NCBI RefSeq assembly: GCF_009792295.1
Contig: NZ_CP039934.1
Span: forward strand, 950,501 to 1,014,500
Direction of reading: 5' to 3'
DNA length: 64,000 nucleotides
Source of the DNA: Myroides fluvii
GTDB taxonomy: Bacteria; Bacteroidota; Bacteroidia; Flavobacteriales; Flavobacteriaceae
Shown: piece after piece, positions 6,439 to 14,695 of the stretch
Position numbering within the stretch: the first letter of the stretch is position 1
Layout: every line of letters starts with the position of its first letter
Position numbers and translations under genes: made by a program
The notes under the pieces: model-generated
The model's database searches: none
What the model saw: only the letters and a program-made list of their open reading frames with translations
Told to the model about the DNA's origin: nothing

Positions 6439-6840
6439 TTATTTTTTTCCCATGAACAACTTCTCTAAATAGGCTGTTTTTTCTTTCTCCGCTTCTAATA
6501 GACGCTCATACAATTTTTTATTTTCTTCATACGCTTCTACTAATTTATCAAGGGGATTAAAAGTACAGAAGTTGTTATAGATTGGACTATCGGTAATAGT
6601 ACTATTAATAATATTCATCACTTTGTCATCTGAATATTCTTTAATTACCTCAACAGGCACTTCTAGAATCTTAGCAATACTTTCCAGTTTAGTTTCCTCA
6701 ACCGTTTCACTATTTTCAATATTAGATACTTGTTGCTGACTAACGCCTAAAAGCTCAGCTAACGTTGTTTGCTTCATTCCTTTTATTTCACGGATTCGAC
6801 TAATATTTCTTCCTATATGTTTACGAGTGGTGGTGGTCAT
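6439..6840 (-). CDS. XRE-family transcriptional regulator
   Basis: A 133-residue protein with an N-terminal helix-turn-helix (about residues 9-62; MKQTTLAELLGVSQQQVSNIE is the helix pair) and a C-terminal coiled coil (~100-130, rich in Glu and Lys). It probably binds DNA as a dimer and represses its own or nearby genes. A paralogue lies divergently at 7088, with the same order of HTH, a PVEVIKEYSDDK-like linker and a coiled coil. The gene sits just outside the right end of the tRNA island; whether it controls the island is unknown. Confidence 0.85.
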   Translation of the reverse strand: MTTTTRKHIGRNISRIREIKGMKQTTLAELLGVSQQQVSNIENSETVEETKLESIAKILEVPVEVIKEYSDDKVMNIINSTITDSPIYNNFCTFNPLDKLVEAYEENKKLYERLLEAEKEKTAYLEKLFMGKK

Positions 6841-6862
6841 AGCTTCATGTGTTTAGCGTTTA

Positions 6863-6870
6863 CAAATATA
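6863..6870 (-). promoter_or_regulatory. -7 promoter box of the XRE gene
   Basis: TATATTTG on the minus strand matches TAnnTTTG, 22 bp upstream of the ATG. A TTTA lies 21 bp further upstream in place of the -33 TTTG. Confidence 0.55.
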
Positions 6871-7087
6871 TAAAAGAGACCTTCTAAAACCTAAAACGAG
6901 TCTATCTATAATACGAATGTAAGATACTAATTTTCAATTGTATTATACAAGTAAAATTAGTTCTGTACCGTTATTTAGGATCCGATCTTTGGTTAGATTA
7001 CAAAATCAATGCCAGGTATTAATTATAGAAAAAATTTAGTAATCAGTTAATTACAAAATTTAACACTGTTAAAATCTACTATCAATT

Positions 7088-7480
7088 ATGGAACACCAGA
7101 TACACCAGGGAAGAAATGTAAAGCGTTTCAGAGAAATGCTTGGAATCAAACAAGAGGTTCTAGCATTTGATTTAGGAGACAATTGGACTCAGAAGAAAAT
7201 CTCTTTACTAGAGAAAAAAGAAATAATTGATACTTGCTTACTTGAAGAAATTTCTAAAGTATTAGCTATTCCAGTGGAAGCAATCAAACAATTTGATTCG
7301 GAAAAAGCACTTAGCCTTATTTCAACTATCTACAGTGATACGCCTACCCAAGAATATTATCCTAACTATCTTGATCCTATTGCAATACTAGTAGAATTAC
7401 ACAAAGAAAAAATCATATTATATGAGCGTATAATCAAAGAGAAAGAAGAGATGATGAACCGCTTGGAGAAGTTGATTTAA
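7088..7480 (+). CDS. XRE-family regulator, paralogue
   Basis: A 130-residue relative of the protein encoded divergently at 6439-6840: N-terminal helix-turn-helix (~8-60), linker IPVEAIKQFDSEKALSLIST aligned with the partner's VPVEVIKEYSDDKVMNIINS, and a C-terminal coiled coil (~100-130). The HTH is more diverged (DNWTQKKISLLEKKE at the recognition helix), so it likely reads a different operator. The two genes share a 247-bp divergent promoter region. An intrinsic terminator follows. Confidence 0.8.
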   Translation: MEHQIHQGRNVKRFREMLGIKQEVLAFDLGDNWTQKKISLLEKKEIIDTCLLEEISKVLAIPVEAIKQFDSEKALSLISTIYSDTPTQEYYPNYLDPIAILVELHKEKIILYERIIKEKEEMMNRLEKLI

Positions 7481-7554
7481 AACAACCGACCTAGATACCG
7501 TATCCCGTTATTCTGAAATATGCTTTAACGCTGCACTTAAAAAAAAGAAATTAC

Positions 7555-7586
7555 AACCTCGGACTTGCTCCGAGGTTTTGTTTTTT
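7555..7586 (+). terminator. Intrinsic terminator after the XRE paralogue
   Basis: AACCTCGGA (7555-7563) and TCCGAGGTT (7569-7577) form a perfect 9-bp stem with a 5-base loop, followed by a T-rich tract. Confidence 0.85.
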
Positions 7587-7645
7587 ATACACTTTCGAAA
7601 TGAGGACTGTGAGATTTTGAATACACCTGATCTAAAAAATACAAG

Positions 7646-7786
7646 CTACCTCCTCTTCATCACTTTATGCACCAAATGACCAGCTAGCACCACCACAAGC
7701 ATAAACCCCATACAGACGAGATTAATCACCAGGTTAATCACCATGCTTACCGCAGTAACTACTTTATCTACCCAAGATGCTTTCAT
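7646..7786 (-). CDS. Small single-helix membrane protein (46 residues)
   Basis: An ATG frame with one long hydrophobic segment (about residues 12-38, MVINLVINLVCMGFMLVVV) between a short KASWVDK start and a basic HKVMKRR end, as in real small inner-membrane proteins. It lies 93 bp downstream of the membrane protein gene at 7879 on the same strand and may share its transcript. I recognise no family. Confidence 0.5.
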   Translation of the reverse strand: MKASWVDKVVTAVSMVINLVINLVCMGFMLVVVLAGHLVHKVMKRR

Positions 7787-7878
7787 CCTACTTATTTAAT
7801 TGCGTATCAAGTTTTCGCATTTGATTTGCCCTTCTCAAGGCAAACTACAGTTAATTACTTTTGAATTAGCCTTGTATT

Positions 7879-8718
7879 TTACCTCAACTTATCCAATTGC
7901 TTTTCTATAGCGGTGTGAATTTCTTCTAATTCCGCGGTATACTGATCGGTGTCTTCTGCTATGGCGCGTCTCCAGATGGTAAAGGCAATCAATCGAAACT
8001 CACTGTATACCAACAGATTTTCATTTTGCTTAACCAACTCCGCTGGGAGGTTTTCAATTTGATTGGTCTTCTTTATAATTTCGATATTTTCTTCCCATTT
8101 AGGAAGAATAACCTGATCCAGGTCTTGCAGTAATTCTGCTTGGGATTTTGTGGTTATATTGTCATAGAATTTCAACGTCTCCTCTTCATTTTCAGAGAAT
8201 TGAACAAATTCAGTCTGATATTGCTCATAGACTTTATCTTCCGGCATCAAAAAGACCACACCTACAATACAAATCACGACGATTAAGGCTGATACAAGAG
8301 CCAGTCCAGCACTTCTCCAACCCGAGTAAAACACATTGTTAAACGCCTTGTGTTGTCGCAGTTTATCCCCTTGTTTTACTTCAACAATCCAGCTCACTAT
8401 TCCCGCAAAGATTGCTGGAAAAATATAATTGGGAATACGTTCGACAATTGTATCAGAAAGCAAAAGAAGTCCACCAAAGATCACAACCGTTGCAATAATA
8501 CCCAAAATCCATGCTTGTTTTGCTTTTTTCTCTTCACCTAAGGCGCGGTAATTTTCGCGAATTAAATAACCCGCGACTAAAGGACCCCCTAAAAAAGTAG
8601 CCATAGCAATCGCATTGGATGAATACATTTTTACCCCTTCTGTTATATTTTCTTGTGTTGTATTTGCTTCTGTTATATTTGCTTTTGTTTTGCTTTCTTC
8701 TGTTGTGCTTTCTTGCAT
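7879..8718 (-). CDS. Conserved four-helix membrane protein of unknown function
   Basis: A 279-residue protein. Residues 1-29 are a Thr/Glu-rich low-complexity head made of NITE/TTEE-type short repeats; then come hydrophobic segments near 35-53, 68-86, 94-112 and 138-158 and a soluble, Glu-rich helical tail (~165-279). The MYSSNAIAMATFLGGPLVAGYLI segment starting near residue 31 could be the true start, which would make the repetitive head an extension. No enzymatic motif is seen. The lipoprotein gene upstream is 14 bp away, so the two are co-transcribed. Confidence 0.7.
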   Translation of the reverse strand: MQESTTEESKTKANITEANTTQENITEGVKMYSSNAIAMATFLGGPLVAGYLIRENYRALGEEKKAKQAWILGIIATVVIFGGLLLLSDTIVERIPNYIFPAIFAGIVSWIVEVKQGDKLRQHKAFNNVFYSGWRSAGLALVSALIVVICIVGVVFLMPEDKVYEQYQTEFVQFSENEEETLKFYDNITTKSQAELLQDLDQVILPKWEENIEIIKKTNQIENLPAELVKQNENLLVYSEFRLIAFTIWRRAIAEDTDQYTAELEEIHTAIEKQLDKLR

Positions 8719-8732
8719 GATCCTATGTTTTT

Positions 8733-9383
8733 TTATTCAAAAAAATAACCTGATGTACTATTTTTTCCTTTTACTTTTAAAAAGCGATGGCTTTCTATAA
8801 AGGTATTATTCGTCAATTCTCTTGTATCAATAAGCAACCTCGTTTTACCATAATTCAGCAACGTATCATTCCCTACTAAGGTATCTCTAAAAACGTCTTG
8901 TAATAAAACGCCTGTCAGGTGGTGATCAATGGAGTTTCGGTAATAGAATTCCAAGCGATTACTGGTATCTGAACTTACAGCACTCAAAATTAAACTATCT
9001 GTAATTTCATCGTATAACAGCTGTAACCGACGCTTATTTTCAGCACCTACTTGTAGCTTGTTGAATCTATTATACAAGACGAGAACCCCTTTGTACGTGT
9101 CTAATGTATCAGTTGGATAAATCTGTAAACTATAAAACTCACTGCTCAAGGTATCTATTGTTTCTTCATCCCAAAATACGACAACTTGATTAATGATCGT
9201 ATCTCCTGTTTCAGAAATATAATACTGTACGCTCTCCAGTTTATCATCAAGAGTGGGATAGGAAAACCATTTTACTTGATAGAACACCTCACCCAGCATC
9301 TCATAACTCCAAGTTCTTTTCAACTCCTTTCTCCCACAACCAAAGAGGAGAAAACCAACAAAGAGGAACATTAATTTATACAT
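8733..9383 (-). CDS. Lipoprotein of unknown function
   Basis: The 216-residue product has a lipoprotein signal peptide with lipobox LLFGC (Cys16), and a mature region of alternating strands (Tyr, Thr and Asp rich) that suggests a beta-rich envelope protein. I recognise no family. The gene is followed 14 bp later by the four-helix membrane protein gene, so the pair likely forms a two-gene operon. Confidence 0.65.
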   Translation of the reverse strand: MYKLMFLFVGFLLFGCGRKELKRTWSYEMLGEVFYQVKWFSYPTLDDKLESVQYYISETGDTIINQVVVFWDEETIDTLSSEFYSLQIYPTDTLDTYKGVLVLYNRFNKLQVGAENKRRLQLLYDEITDSLILSAVSSDTSNRLEFYYRNSIDHHLTGVLLQDVFRDTLVGNDTLLNYGKTRLLIDTRELTNNTFIESHRFLKVKGKNSTSGYFFE

Positions 9384-9479
9384 CCATTACTCCTTTTATA
9401 AGTAAAACGAAAATAGGCATTCTTAGCATACAATCCGCTCGCTCAAACAAAATATACGTACTTCTCTTTATTTTTTTGC

Positions 9480-9515
9480 AAAAAAAAGCCCAATGAACAA
9501 TACATTCACTGAGCT
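9480..9515 (-). terminator. Intrinsic terminator after the secreted protein gene at 9546
   Basis: On the minus strand AGCTCAGTGAA pairs with TTCATTGGGCT (11 bp including two G-T pairs) around a 7-base loop and runs into eight T. It lies about 30 bp past the stop. Confidence 0.7.
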
Positions 9516-9545
9516 TTACATAATATAGTTTGATTGGTTTTTGTG

Positions 9546-10319
9546 CTATTTTACAAGTTCTCTTTCGCGCAAAAGGGTTTGTTCACCATTTTCCACTTTG
9601 TATTTTTTGGTCCAAATACAATCGCCGTCATACTCATAAGCAAACGTTTCTTTTTCAATAACAGGGCGAACGGGTGGTGTTCTGTCTTTTTTGCGTCTCT
9701 TTTGTTTGGTATAGGTAGGCGCAATGGTGGTACGCGTACTCACTTCTGTTACATTCCCACAAGCATCGTATTTATAGATACTGGTGCGAATCTTCTTTTC
9801 TCCTTCCTCAAAAAACGTTGTTTTCTCCAAGCGTATGGTTCCGCTTTCATTATAGGCGCGAACCGTACTGAACCCACGTTCATATTCTTCTGAATACTCC
9901 CGAGAGGTAACGATCATGGGTCTTCCTTTTACGAATTTCGTATACGTATGTTTTCCGTCGTCAATCAATATTCCTTTATCATCATAGGTAAACGAACTCT
10001 CAAAAACGACTTCTCTCACTTGTCCACGATCTGCATCATACATCAAAACTTCTTGGTACACGCGACCTTGATTGTCGTAAAACACGTCGAATACCTTTCC
10101 CAATTCATCGTTATAATACAAGCGGTAGCTGCTGATTCGCCCGTCCACTAATTCATATTCAATGCGATCATTGGGGTATACACTCGATGCATCGCGTTCA
10201 TAAAAATGGTCGTATTGCTTCCATTTTGGATTAGCGTCAATTCGATCTAGTGCCATTTGAGCAAATGCACCAGTACTCATCGTTAACAAAAGTAGAGTAA
10301 GAATAGCTGGCTTTTTCAT
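9546..10319 (-). CDS. Secreted protein with RHS/YD-like strand repeats
   Basis: A 257-residue protein with a signal peptide cleaved after AFA (about residue 20). The mature part repeats a YxxDELGKVFDVFYDNQGRV-like pattern of short strands with Tyr-Asp and Asn-Gly turns (about residues 55-220), reminiscent of YD/RHS or toxin_15-like beta repeats but too short for an RHS toxin. A basic Lys/Arg patch lies at ~203-213. There is no enzymatic motif. It is probably an outer-surface or periplasmic structural protein. Confidence 0.6.
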   Translation of the reverse strand: MKKPAILTLLLLTMSTGAFAQMALDRIDANPKWKQYDHFYERDASSVYPNDRIEYELVDGRISSYRLYYNDELGKVFDVFYDNQGRVYQEVLMYDADRGQVREVVFESSFTYDDKGILIDDGKHTYTKFVKGRPMIVTSREYSEEYERGFSTVRAYNESGTIRLEKTTFFEEGEKKIRTSIYKYDACGNVTEVSTRTTIAPTYTKQKRRKKDRTPPVRPVIEKETFAYEYDGDCIWTKKYKVENGEQTLLRERELVK

Positions 10320-10469
10320 TAGTCATTGGAGTTTTTGTTGTACATTTTTCCCTAAGGAGTACGCAAAGTAGAAAAAAAACCAACCAATACAAAAAATAAA
10401 GTGAACGAATACGAAAAATTAACTTAATACACACCTGTTTTTAAGTATTTCAATTTGCGATTCAAGTAG

Positions 10470-10934
10470 TTACCGCAACTTCACTTCTAATTTTGAAGGT
10501 TTATACTGCAGGTCTACTTCTACTAGCAAAGCCGCACGTCGAGACTGATCAAACAAAAAGGTCTGCTTACTGTTATTGGAGTAGGTTAACAGCGTATCCA
10601 GGTGAAAGTTGAGCATGGCATACGTGTAAACATAGCGCACCTCTAACTCCCCTTGTTTATTTTGACCTTGAAAGTACATTTGTATACGACTTGCTGGCTC
10701 CGTTGAACTGTATTCTTCGAAATAACTAACTACTTCCATAAATAGCTCACCCTTTTGTGCTGGGGTTACACGAATAGAATCAAGCGTTGTTCCTTGTTGT
10801 AAAACTTTGATTTGTGTTTTGGGTATTTGTCCCAATACGACTCCATGAAAAGAAAAGAATGCGACAACATGAATAAAAAATCGCAAAACATCACAATTTT
10901 TTCTTAAAACTAAAAAGTGGCACATCTCTTGCAT
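10470..10934 (-). CDS. Secreted or anchored protein of unknown function
   Basis: A 154-residue frame with a hydrophobic N-terminal segment (~17-35, ending VVLGQ) that can act as a signal peptide after an unusually long, Cys-containing head, so the true start may be internal. The mature region has Tyr-rich strands (VRYVYTYAMLNF) and a Gln/Lys-rich surface. No family is recognised. It stands alone. Confidence 0.5.
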   Translation of the reverse strand: MQEMCHFLVLRKNCDVLRFFIHVVAFFSFHGVVLGQIPKTQIKVLQQGTTLDSIRVTPAQKGELFMEVVSYFEEYSSTEPASRIQMYFQGQNKQGELEVRYVYTYAMLNFHLDTLLTYSNNSKQTFLFDQSRRAALLVEVDLQYKPSKLEVKLR

Positions 10935-11391
10935 TTAACAACAATAATAAGATTGATTATCATAAAAGTTTCGAAATTTACAATAAATAAAAAAATAGAA
11001 ACTTGTGTTAAACAAATTTTCATTAAAAAACACTGCGGAATAGCAGTAAAAACAAAACAAAAATAGCTTTTTATCGCTATTTTTTAACAAATTACAATAT
11101 TTTTATGTACAACAACCACAATAACATACAAAAAACAAACATACAGACACACAATATTCGTTTTTTAAAAAAATTTAACTAATTTTAATAAACATATGTT
11201 TACTTTTGTAGGCGATGATAATCTCCTGAAAAAGAAATAAAAAAGGGTGTTTGTACACGCAGGAGAAAGCGTGTTAAATGAACGACAACAAGAAGCTAAA
11301 AACGGTTAATTTCAACGTTGTTTTTTCGCTATTCTTCGAAAGGAAAAAGATTATTTTATATTAAATTTGCAACTGAAAATAAAGAAAAGAA
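10935..11391. other. Gene-free AT-rich leader region with two -7 boxes
   Basis: No coding frame is credible. TACTTTTG at 11201-11208 and TAAATTTG at 11362-11369 both match TAnnTTTG on the plus strand; the second serves the gene at 11392 with a short leader. The first would start a transcript near 11215 that contains CTCCTG...CAGGAG pairing (around 11232-11266), so the 11215-11360 stretch may be a long 5' leader or a small RNA. Confidence 0.45.
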
Positions 11392-12108
11392 ATGAAAAAG
11401 ATTATCTCATTATCCATCCTACTCTTGGCTTTTTCTGTGACTTATGGGCAAAGAAAACCTGTGATTCAACGTAGCAGTGATATCATTGTTTATAAAGATA
11501 TAGAGAATATCCTTCAGCACAAAGCTGAATTGGGATTAAGTCAAAAACAAGAAGCTTCTTTTGTCGTTAAAAACGAATACATCAAAAGGGACTTGCAAGC
11601 CCTAAATGACAGAACAGATATGCTTCCTGTTGAAAAAAATGAAACGGAAAAAAAAGTTAAAAATTCGTATCAACTATTTATTCAACGCACGTTAAACAAA
11701 GACCAAATGGACGTTTGGGCTCAGAAAAAGGTAGAATATGATTTAGCCATGGTCAATGATGATGGACTAAAGGCAGATTTAAAAGTGTTAGATGCCCTTT
11801 ATAAGGCAGAACAAAAAGAAATTTACAGAAAGTATGGAATGGATCGCGCTATTTATACCGCTCAAAAAAATACTATTCGCAAAAAATACGAAACGGATCG
11901 TTTAAAACTAATGGAATATTACAATGTTTCTGAAGAAGAAAACGATGTAATGTCCTTAGAAGAAATCGCTAACTTAGTAAAAGAGTTTGACGATTACTAC
12001 AATGGAGAAGCAAAATCCAATCCTTTAAAGTTCTTGAATATTAGAGAAAATGCAACAGAAGGAGAAGAAGAAACAACGGTTGAGGAATCAACGTACTCAG
12101 AAGAATAA
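11392..12108 (+). CDS. Secreted helical protein of unknown function
   Basis: The 238-residue product begins with a signal peptide (MKKIISLSILLLAFSVTYGQ, cleavage near 20). The mature part is nearly all charged helix. The segment LGLSQKQEASFVVKNEYIKR and the later KYGMDRAIYTAQKNTIRKKY recall the repeated helices of CpxP/Spy-like LTxxQ periplasmic chaperones, but the match is loose. The tail is acidic (EGEEETTVEESTYSEE). A strong terminator follows. A periplasmic chaperone-like role is inference. Confidence 0.6.
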   Translation: MKKIISLSILLLAFSVTYGQRKPVIQRSSDIIVYKDIENILQHKAELGLSQKQEASFVVKNEYIKRDLQALNDRTDMLPVEKNETEKKVKNSYQLFIQRTLNKDQMDVWAQKKVEYDLAMVNDDGLKADLKVLDALYKAEQKEIYRKYGMDRAIYTAQKNTIRKKYETDRLKLMEYYNVSEEENDVMSLEEIANLVKEFDDYYNGEAKSNPLKFLNIRENATEGEEETTVEESTYSEE

Positions 12109-12120
12109 TAAGCGATTTTA

Positions 12121-12170
12121 ATAGCAACAACAGCAGGACTTCAACGTTTACTGCTGTTTTTTTTTGCTAT
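12121..12170 (+). terminator. Intrinsic terminator
   Basis: AACAGCAG (12129-12136) and CTGCTGTT (12151-12158) form an 8-bp stem followed by eight or more T. ATAGCAA and TTGCTAT further out allow more pairing. Confidence 0.8.
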
Positions 12171-12356
12171 TCTTGTGTTGTTCTTTTTCAACCTAAGTGT
12201 TTTTTATATTTTTCAAGACACTCAAGGTGATAGCTACCAAAACAAAAACAACAATAAAGACAAGAGGGGCTAAAATGTCCGAATTACACCAAAATACAGC
12301 ATTTTAAAACCCCTCCATTTCAGTATTTTTACTTTACTTTGCATAAAAATAATCTT

Positions 12357-12725
12357 ATGTCATACATATCAAGAGTTTTAAGCGGAAAATGCCCAAATTG
12401 CGGCAAAGAAGATTTATTCTATGATAAGGGGAATCCCGTTACATTTCGCATGCCTAAAATGGCGAAAGAGTGTTCTCATTGCCATTATAATTTCCATAGA
12501 GAGACAGGTTTTTACTTTGGAGGCATGTATGTGAGCTATGGTCTTACTGTGGCAGAAATGAGTGCTGTAATGGTTTTGAGATTGATCATCAACGCTCTTT
12601 TTGACGTACATATAACTCTCCTTCAAACCTTTATCGCCATTGTAGTTGTACTACTTTTATGTTGGACATTTAACTACCGATTATCTCGCATAATTTGGTT
12701 AAATATATTTTATAAAAAAGAATAG
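12357..12725 (+). CDS. DUF983 zinc-ribbon membrane protein
   Basis: DUF983 proteins are short membrane proteins with an N-terminal zinc ribbon. Here CPNC (residues 12-15) and CSHC (~39-42) can bind one metal, the GFYFGGMYVSYG segment is typical, and two hydrophobic helices follow (about 54-76 and 80-104). A longer frame from a TTG at 12339 exists, but that TTG lies in a near-consensus -7 box (TTACTTTG, 12334-12341), so the ATG at 12357 is the better start. The cellular role of the family is not known. Confidence 0.85.
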   Translation: MSYISRVLSGKCPNCGKEDLFYDKGNPVTFRMPKMAKECSHCHYNFHRETGFYFGGMYVSYGLTVAEMSAVMVLRLIINALFDVHITLLQTFIAIVVVLLLCWTFNYRLSRIIWLNIFYKKE

Positions 12726-12744
12726 TTTCTTTCAAAAAGTTATT

Positions 12745-12752
12745 TATCTTTG
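12745..12752 (+). promoter_or_regulatory. -7 promoter box of tRNA-Trp
   Basis: TATCTTTG matches TAnnTTTG, 17 bp upstream of the tRNA, so only a short 5' leader would be trimmed. It overlaps the end of the intergenic spacer after the DUF983 gene. Confidence 0.6.
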
Positions 12753-12769
12753 CACCACTTGAAACAAAA

Positions 12770-12840
12770 ACGGGTGTAGTTCAAGGGTAGAATAGCGGTC
12801 TCCAAAACCGTTGATGGGGGTTCGAATCCCTCCACCCGTG
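12770..12840 (+). tRNA. tRNA-Trp (CCA anticodon)
   Basis: A 71-nt cloverleaf: acceptor ACGGGTG/CACCCGT, D arm GTTC...GAAT, anticodon stem GCGGT/ACCG- with loop CTCCAAA (anticodon CCA), and T arm GGGGG TTCGAAT CCCTC. A1-U72 and discriminator G73 match bacterial tRNA-Trp identity. The 3' CCA is not encoded. A terminator follows directly. Confidence 0.95.
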
Positions 12841-12841
12841 C

Positions 12842-12874
12842 AAAAAAGTCCTTGCAAATTGTAAGGACTTTTTT
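12842..12874 (+). terminator. Intrinsic terminator of tRNA-Trp
   Basis: AAAAAAGTCCTT and AAGGACTTTTTT form a 12-bp stem (12842-12853 with 12863-12874), followed by more T. Confidence 0.85.
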
Positions 12875-12950
12875 TTGTTTGCCTAATAATCGGTTGTCAG
12901 TTTAAAGCTACTGTTTAAAAAACAGCCAACTGTATTTAGGGATGTTCACA

Positions 12951-12988
12951 ACCGTAAACTGTAAACCGTAAACTGTAAACCGTAAACC
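12951..12988. repeat. 7-bp tandem array (ACYGTAA)
   Basis: ACCGTAA and ACTGTAA alternate in strict 7-bp register five times, followed by ACC. The array ends one base before the stop codon of the AraC gene read from the other strand. It belongs to the heptamer-array family seen at six other places in this window. Confidence 0.85.
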
Positions 12989-12989
12989 A

Positions 12990-13871
12990 TCACTGATACC
13001 GCTTAAAAAATTCTTTGGGGGTTTCTCCTACTCTTTTCTTGAACAATTTAGAGAAATACGAATAATCATCATATCCCAAAACAGAGGCTATATCATTGAG
13101 TGGATAATCCGTATAAATCATCATGCGCTTGGCTTCTAACACCACGCGATCGAGAATAATATCCGTTGTCGTTTGATTGACCATGGTCTTACAAACACGG
13201 TTGAGGTGTTTTTGTGTCATATTCATCCTATTGGCGTAAACAGCCGCTGATTTCTCTTCCGCAAAGTGCTTCTCAACCAACTCCTCAAACAATTGCAAAT
13301 GCGTGGCATATAAATTATTGTGTATTGTTTTAAAGGTTTCTCCTTGTAGCAATATGCGGTTTGTTTCAATATAGAACAACAACGTCAAGCTCACCAATTG
13401 CTGGTTGCGCTTCCATTGTTCTTGTCTAACTTCTTCGACCATGCGGTTCAACACAAACGCCAATACTTGTGCATCGGCTTCACTTAAACACACGTGATTC
13501 GGATAAAAAGCGGATCGAAAAACAGGATAATCCCGCAGGGATTCTTTCAACAAATACAAGTCTAAGAAATTCTGGGTGTGAAAAAAGATGTATCCCTCAA
13601 TATCATCTGACAACTCCCAACTATGCGTTTGCCCAGGAGCTAACATGAATACCGATCCCGGTTTTACCTCGTAGCGATTAAAATCAATTTCGTGTATCCC
13701 TTCGCCTTTAGTGAACAAAACGCCTACGTAAAAATTGTGCTTGTGTGGTCGCTCAATATGGCTGTGATTATCGATAAGATGTTGAGATAAGGTGTTGGCA
13801 TAAAAATCGGTTTGCAAATTGTTATGCGTTATATCATTAATCTGTAAAATAGCTATTTCATCCATACCCAC
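12990..13871 (-). CDS. AraC-family transcriptional regulator with cupin sensor domain
   Basis: A 293-residue regulator. The N-terminal part (~30-105) is a cupin-type ligand pocket (HIERPHKHNFYVGVLF, then PGSVFMLAPGQTHSW). The C-terminal ~100 residues hold two helix-turn-helix motifs (ANRMNMTQKHLNRVCK and LNDIASVLGYDDYSYFSKLF, followed by the family ending GETPKEFFKRY). It most likely activates genes in response to a small ligand. The target is not evident; the divergent neighbour at 14017 is the nearest candidate. The window gives no ligand clue. Confidence 0.9.
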   Translation of the reverse strand: MGMDEIAILQINDITHNNLQTDFYANTLSQHLIDNHSHIERPHKHNFYVGVLFTKGEGIHEIDFNRYEVKPGSVFMLAPGQTHSWELSDDIEGYIFFHTQNFLDLYLLKESLRDYPVFRSAFYPNHVCLSEADAQVLAFVLNRMVEEVRQEQWKRNQQLVSLTLLFYIETNRILLQGETFKTIHNNLYATHLQLFEELVEKHFAEEKSAAVYANRMNMTQKHLNRVCKTMVNQTTTDIILDRVVLEAKRMMIYTDYPLNDIASVLGYDDYSYFSKLFKKRVGETPKEFFKRYQ

Positions 13872-14016
13872 TCAATTTGTAACAAAAGTAAAAAGAAATC
13901 CCATCTAGCCCAATTTAATTAACTATCTTACAAGAACTTTCATTTTTTAAAATAAGCATTGCATAAGCAAATTTTATTTCCAAACTTTGTTACTCAAACT
14001 AAAAATAATTGCTCCA

Positions 14017-14313
14017 ATGAAAAAAGCAATCGGAATAGCGAGTTTTATTGCCCTCGTTGCAACAGCTTGTACACAACAACAACCGACACAAAATTTAGAA
14101 TCACTCGATAAAAAATCAGCCCGAGAAGTGACGTTAAAAACGATTACTTCTGGCGACAGTATTTACCATATCACAGCGCAAACCATTTGGGTAAATGGCA
14201 AAATGGTACAACAAAAAGTAGACACCCTTACCACAGCGAAAAATTTTAGCGACTGGGGGGATGCTCAACCAACCAATATAGAAAAAGTTCCAATTTACGT
14301 AACAGTAGAATAA
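14017..14313 (+). CDS. Small lipoprotein of the DUF1190/ATP-grasp operon
   Basis: A 98-residue protein with a lipoprotein signal ending LVATAC (Cys18). The mature part is short and beta-rich, with no recognised domain. A longer frame starts at a TTG at 13987, which lies in a -7-like box (AAACTTTG), so the ATG at 14017 is preferred. Its stop is one base from the next start (TAATATG), and the two genes plus the ATP-grasp gene form one operon, which suggests a shared envelope function. Confidence 0.7.
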   Translation: MKKAIGIASFIALVATACTQQQPTQNLESLDKKSAREVTLKTITSGDSIYHITAQTIWVNGKMVQQKVDTLTTAKNFSDWGDAQPTNIEKVPIYVTVE

Positions 14314-14314
14314 T

Positions 14315-14686
14315 ATGAAAAAAAGTAGTAAAGCCGTTTCTTTAGTTTTAATCACAGCTACTTTAGCTTCTTGTTCCAAACCTACTGAAACAAAAGAAGA
14401 GCAACAACGCGTATTTATGCGTGCGGATAGCAGTGCTCCCTATACCGAAGTAACCGATCAATACCAACAACAACGCAGCAGTGGTGGTGGCATGGGCATG
14501 GGTAGTGCACTCTTGTGGTATATGGCTTTCCGTCCGATGATGGGGGGTGGAATGGGCTATACGAGTCCAGGTATTTCTCCTCAATCGAATGTTGGATCCA
14601 ATACCTCCAAAGCAGATGCCTATAAAAAACAAACGGCACGTGGTGGCTTTGGCAATACCTCCAAAAGTAACTCGGCTGCTTCTTAA
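14315..14686 (+). CDS. DUF1190/YgiB-like lipoprotein
   Basis: A 123-residue lipoprotein with lipobox LASC (Cys20). After a Gln/Ser-rich stretch comes a Gly/Met-rich segment (GGGMGMGSALLWYMAFRPMM) and an end with ARGGFG. This order of a Gly/Met-rich membrane-like segment followed by RGGFG is what I know from E. coli YgiB (DUF1190), whose gene also precedes a glutathionylspermidine synthase-like gene (ygiC). Here the same pairing is kept: the ATP-grasp gene starts 9 bp later. Confidence 0.7.
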   Translation: MKKSSKAVSLVLITATLASCSKPTETKEEQQRVFMRADSSAPYTEVTDQYQQQRSSGGGMGMGSALLWYMAFRPMMGGGMGYTSPGISPQSNVGSNTSKADAYKKQTARGGFGNTSKSNSAAS

Positions 14687-14695
14687 TCGTACAAC

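Noticed and set aside
10237..10434. 65-residue frame upstream of the secreted protein at 9546
   Set aside because: It overlaps the signal peptide codons of the 9546 gene in another frame and shows no start signal.
12951..12988. Telomere-like or phage att meaning of the heptamer array
   Set aside because: The arrays differ in sequence, lie inside a chromosome segment and have no recombinase next to them.
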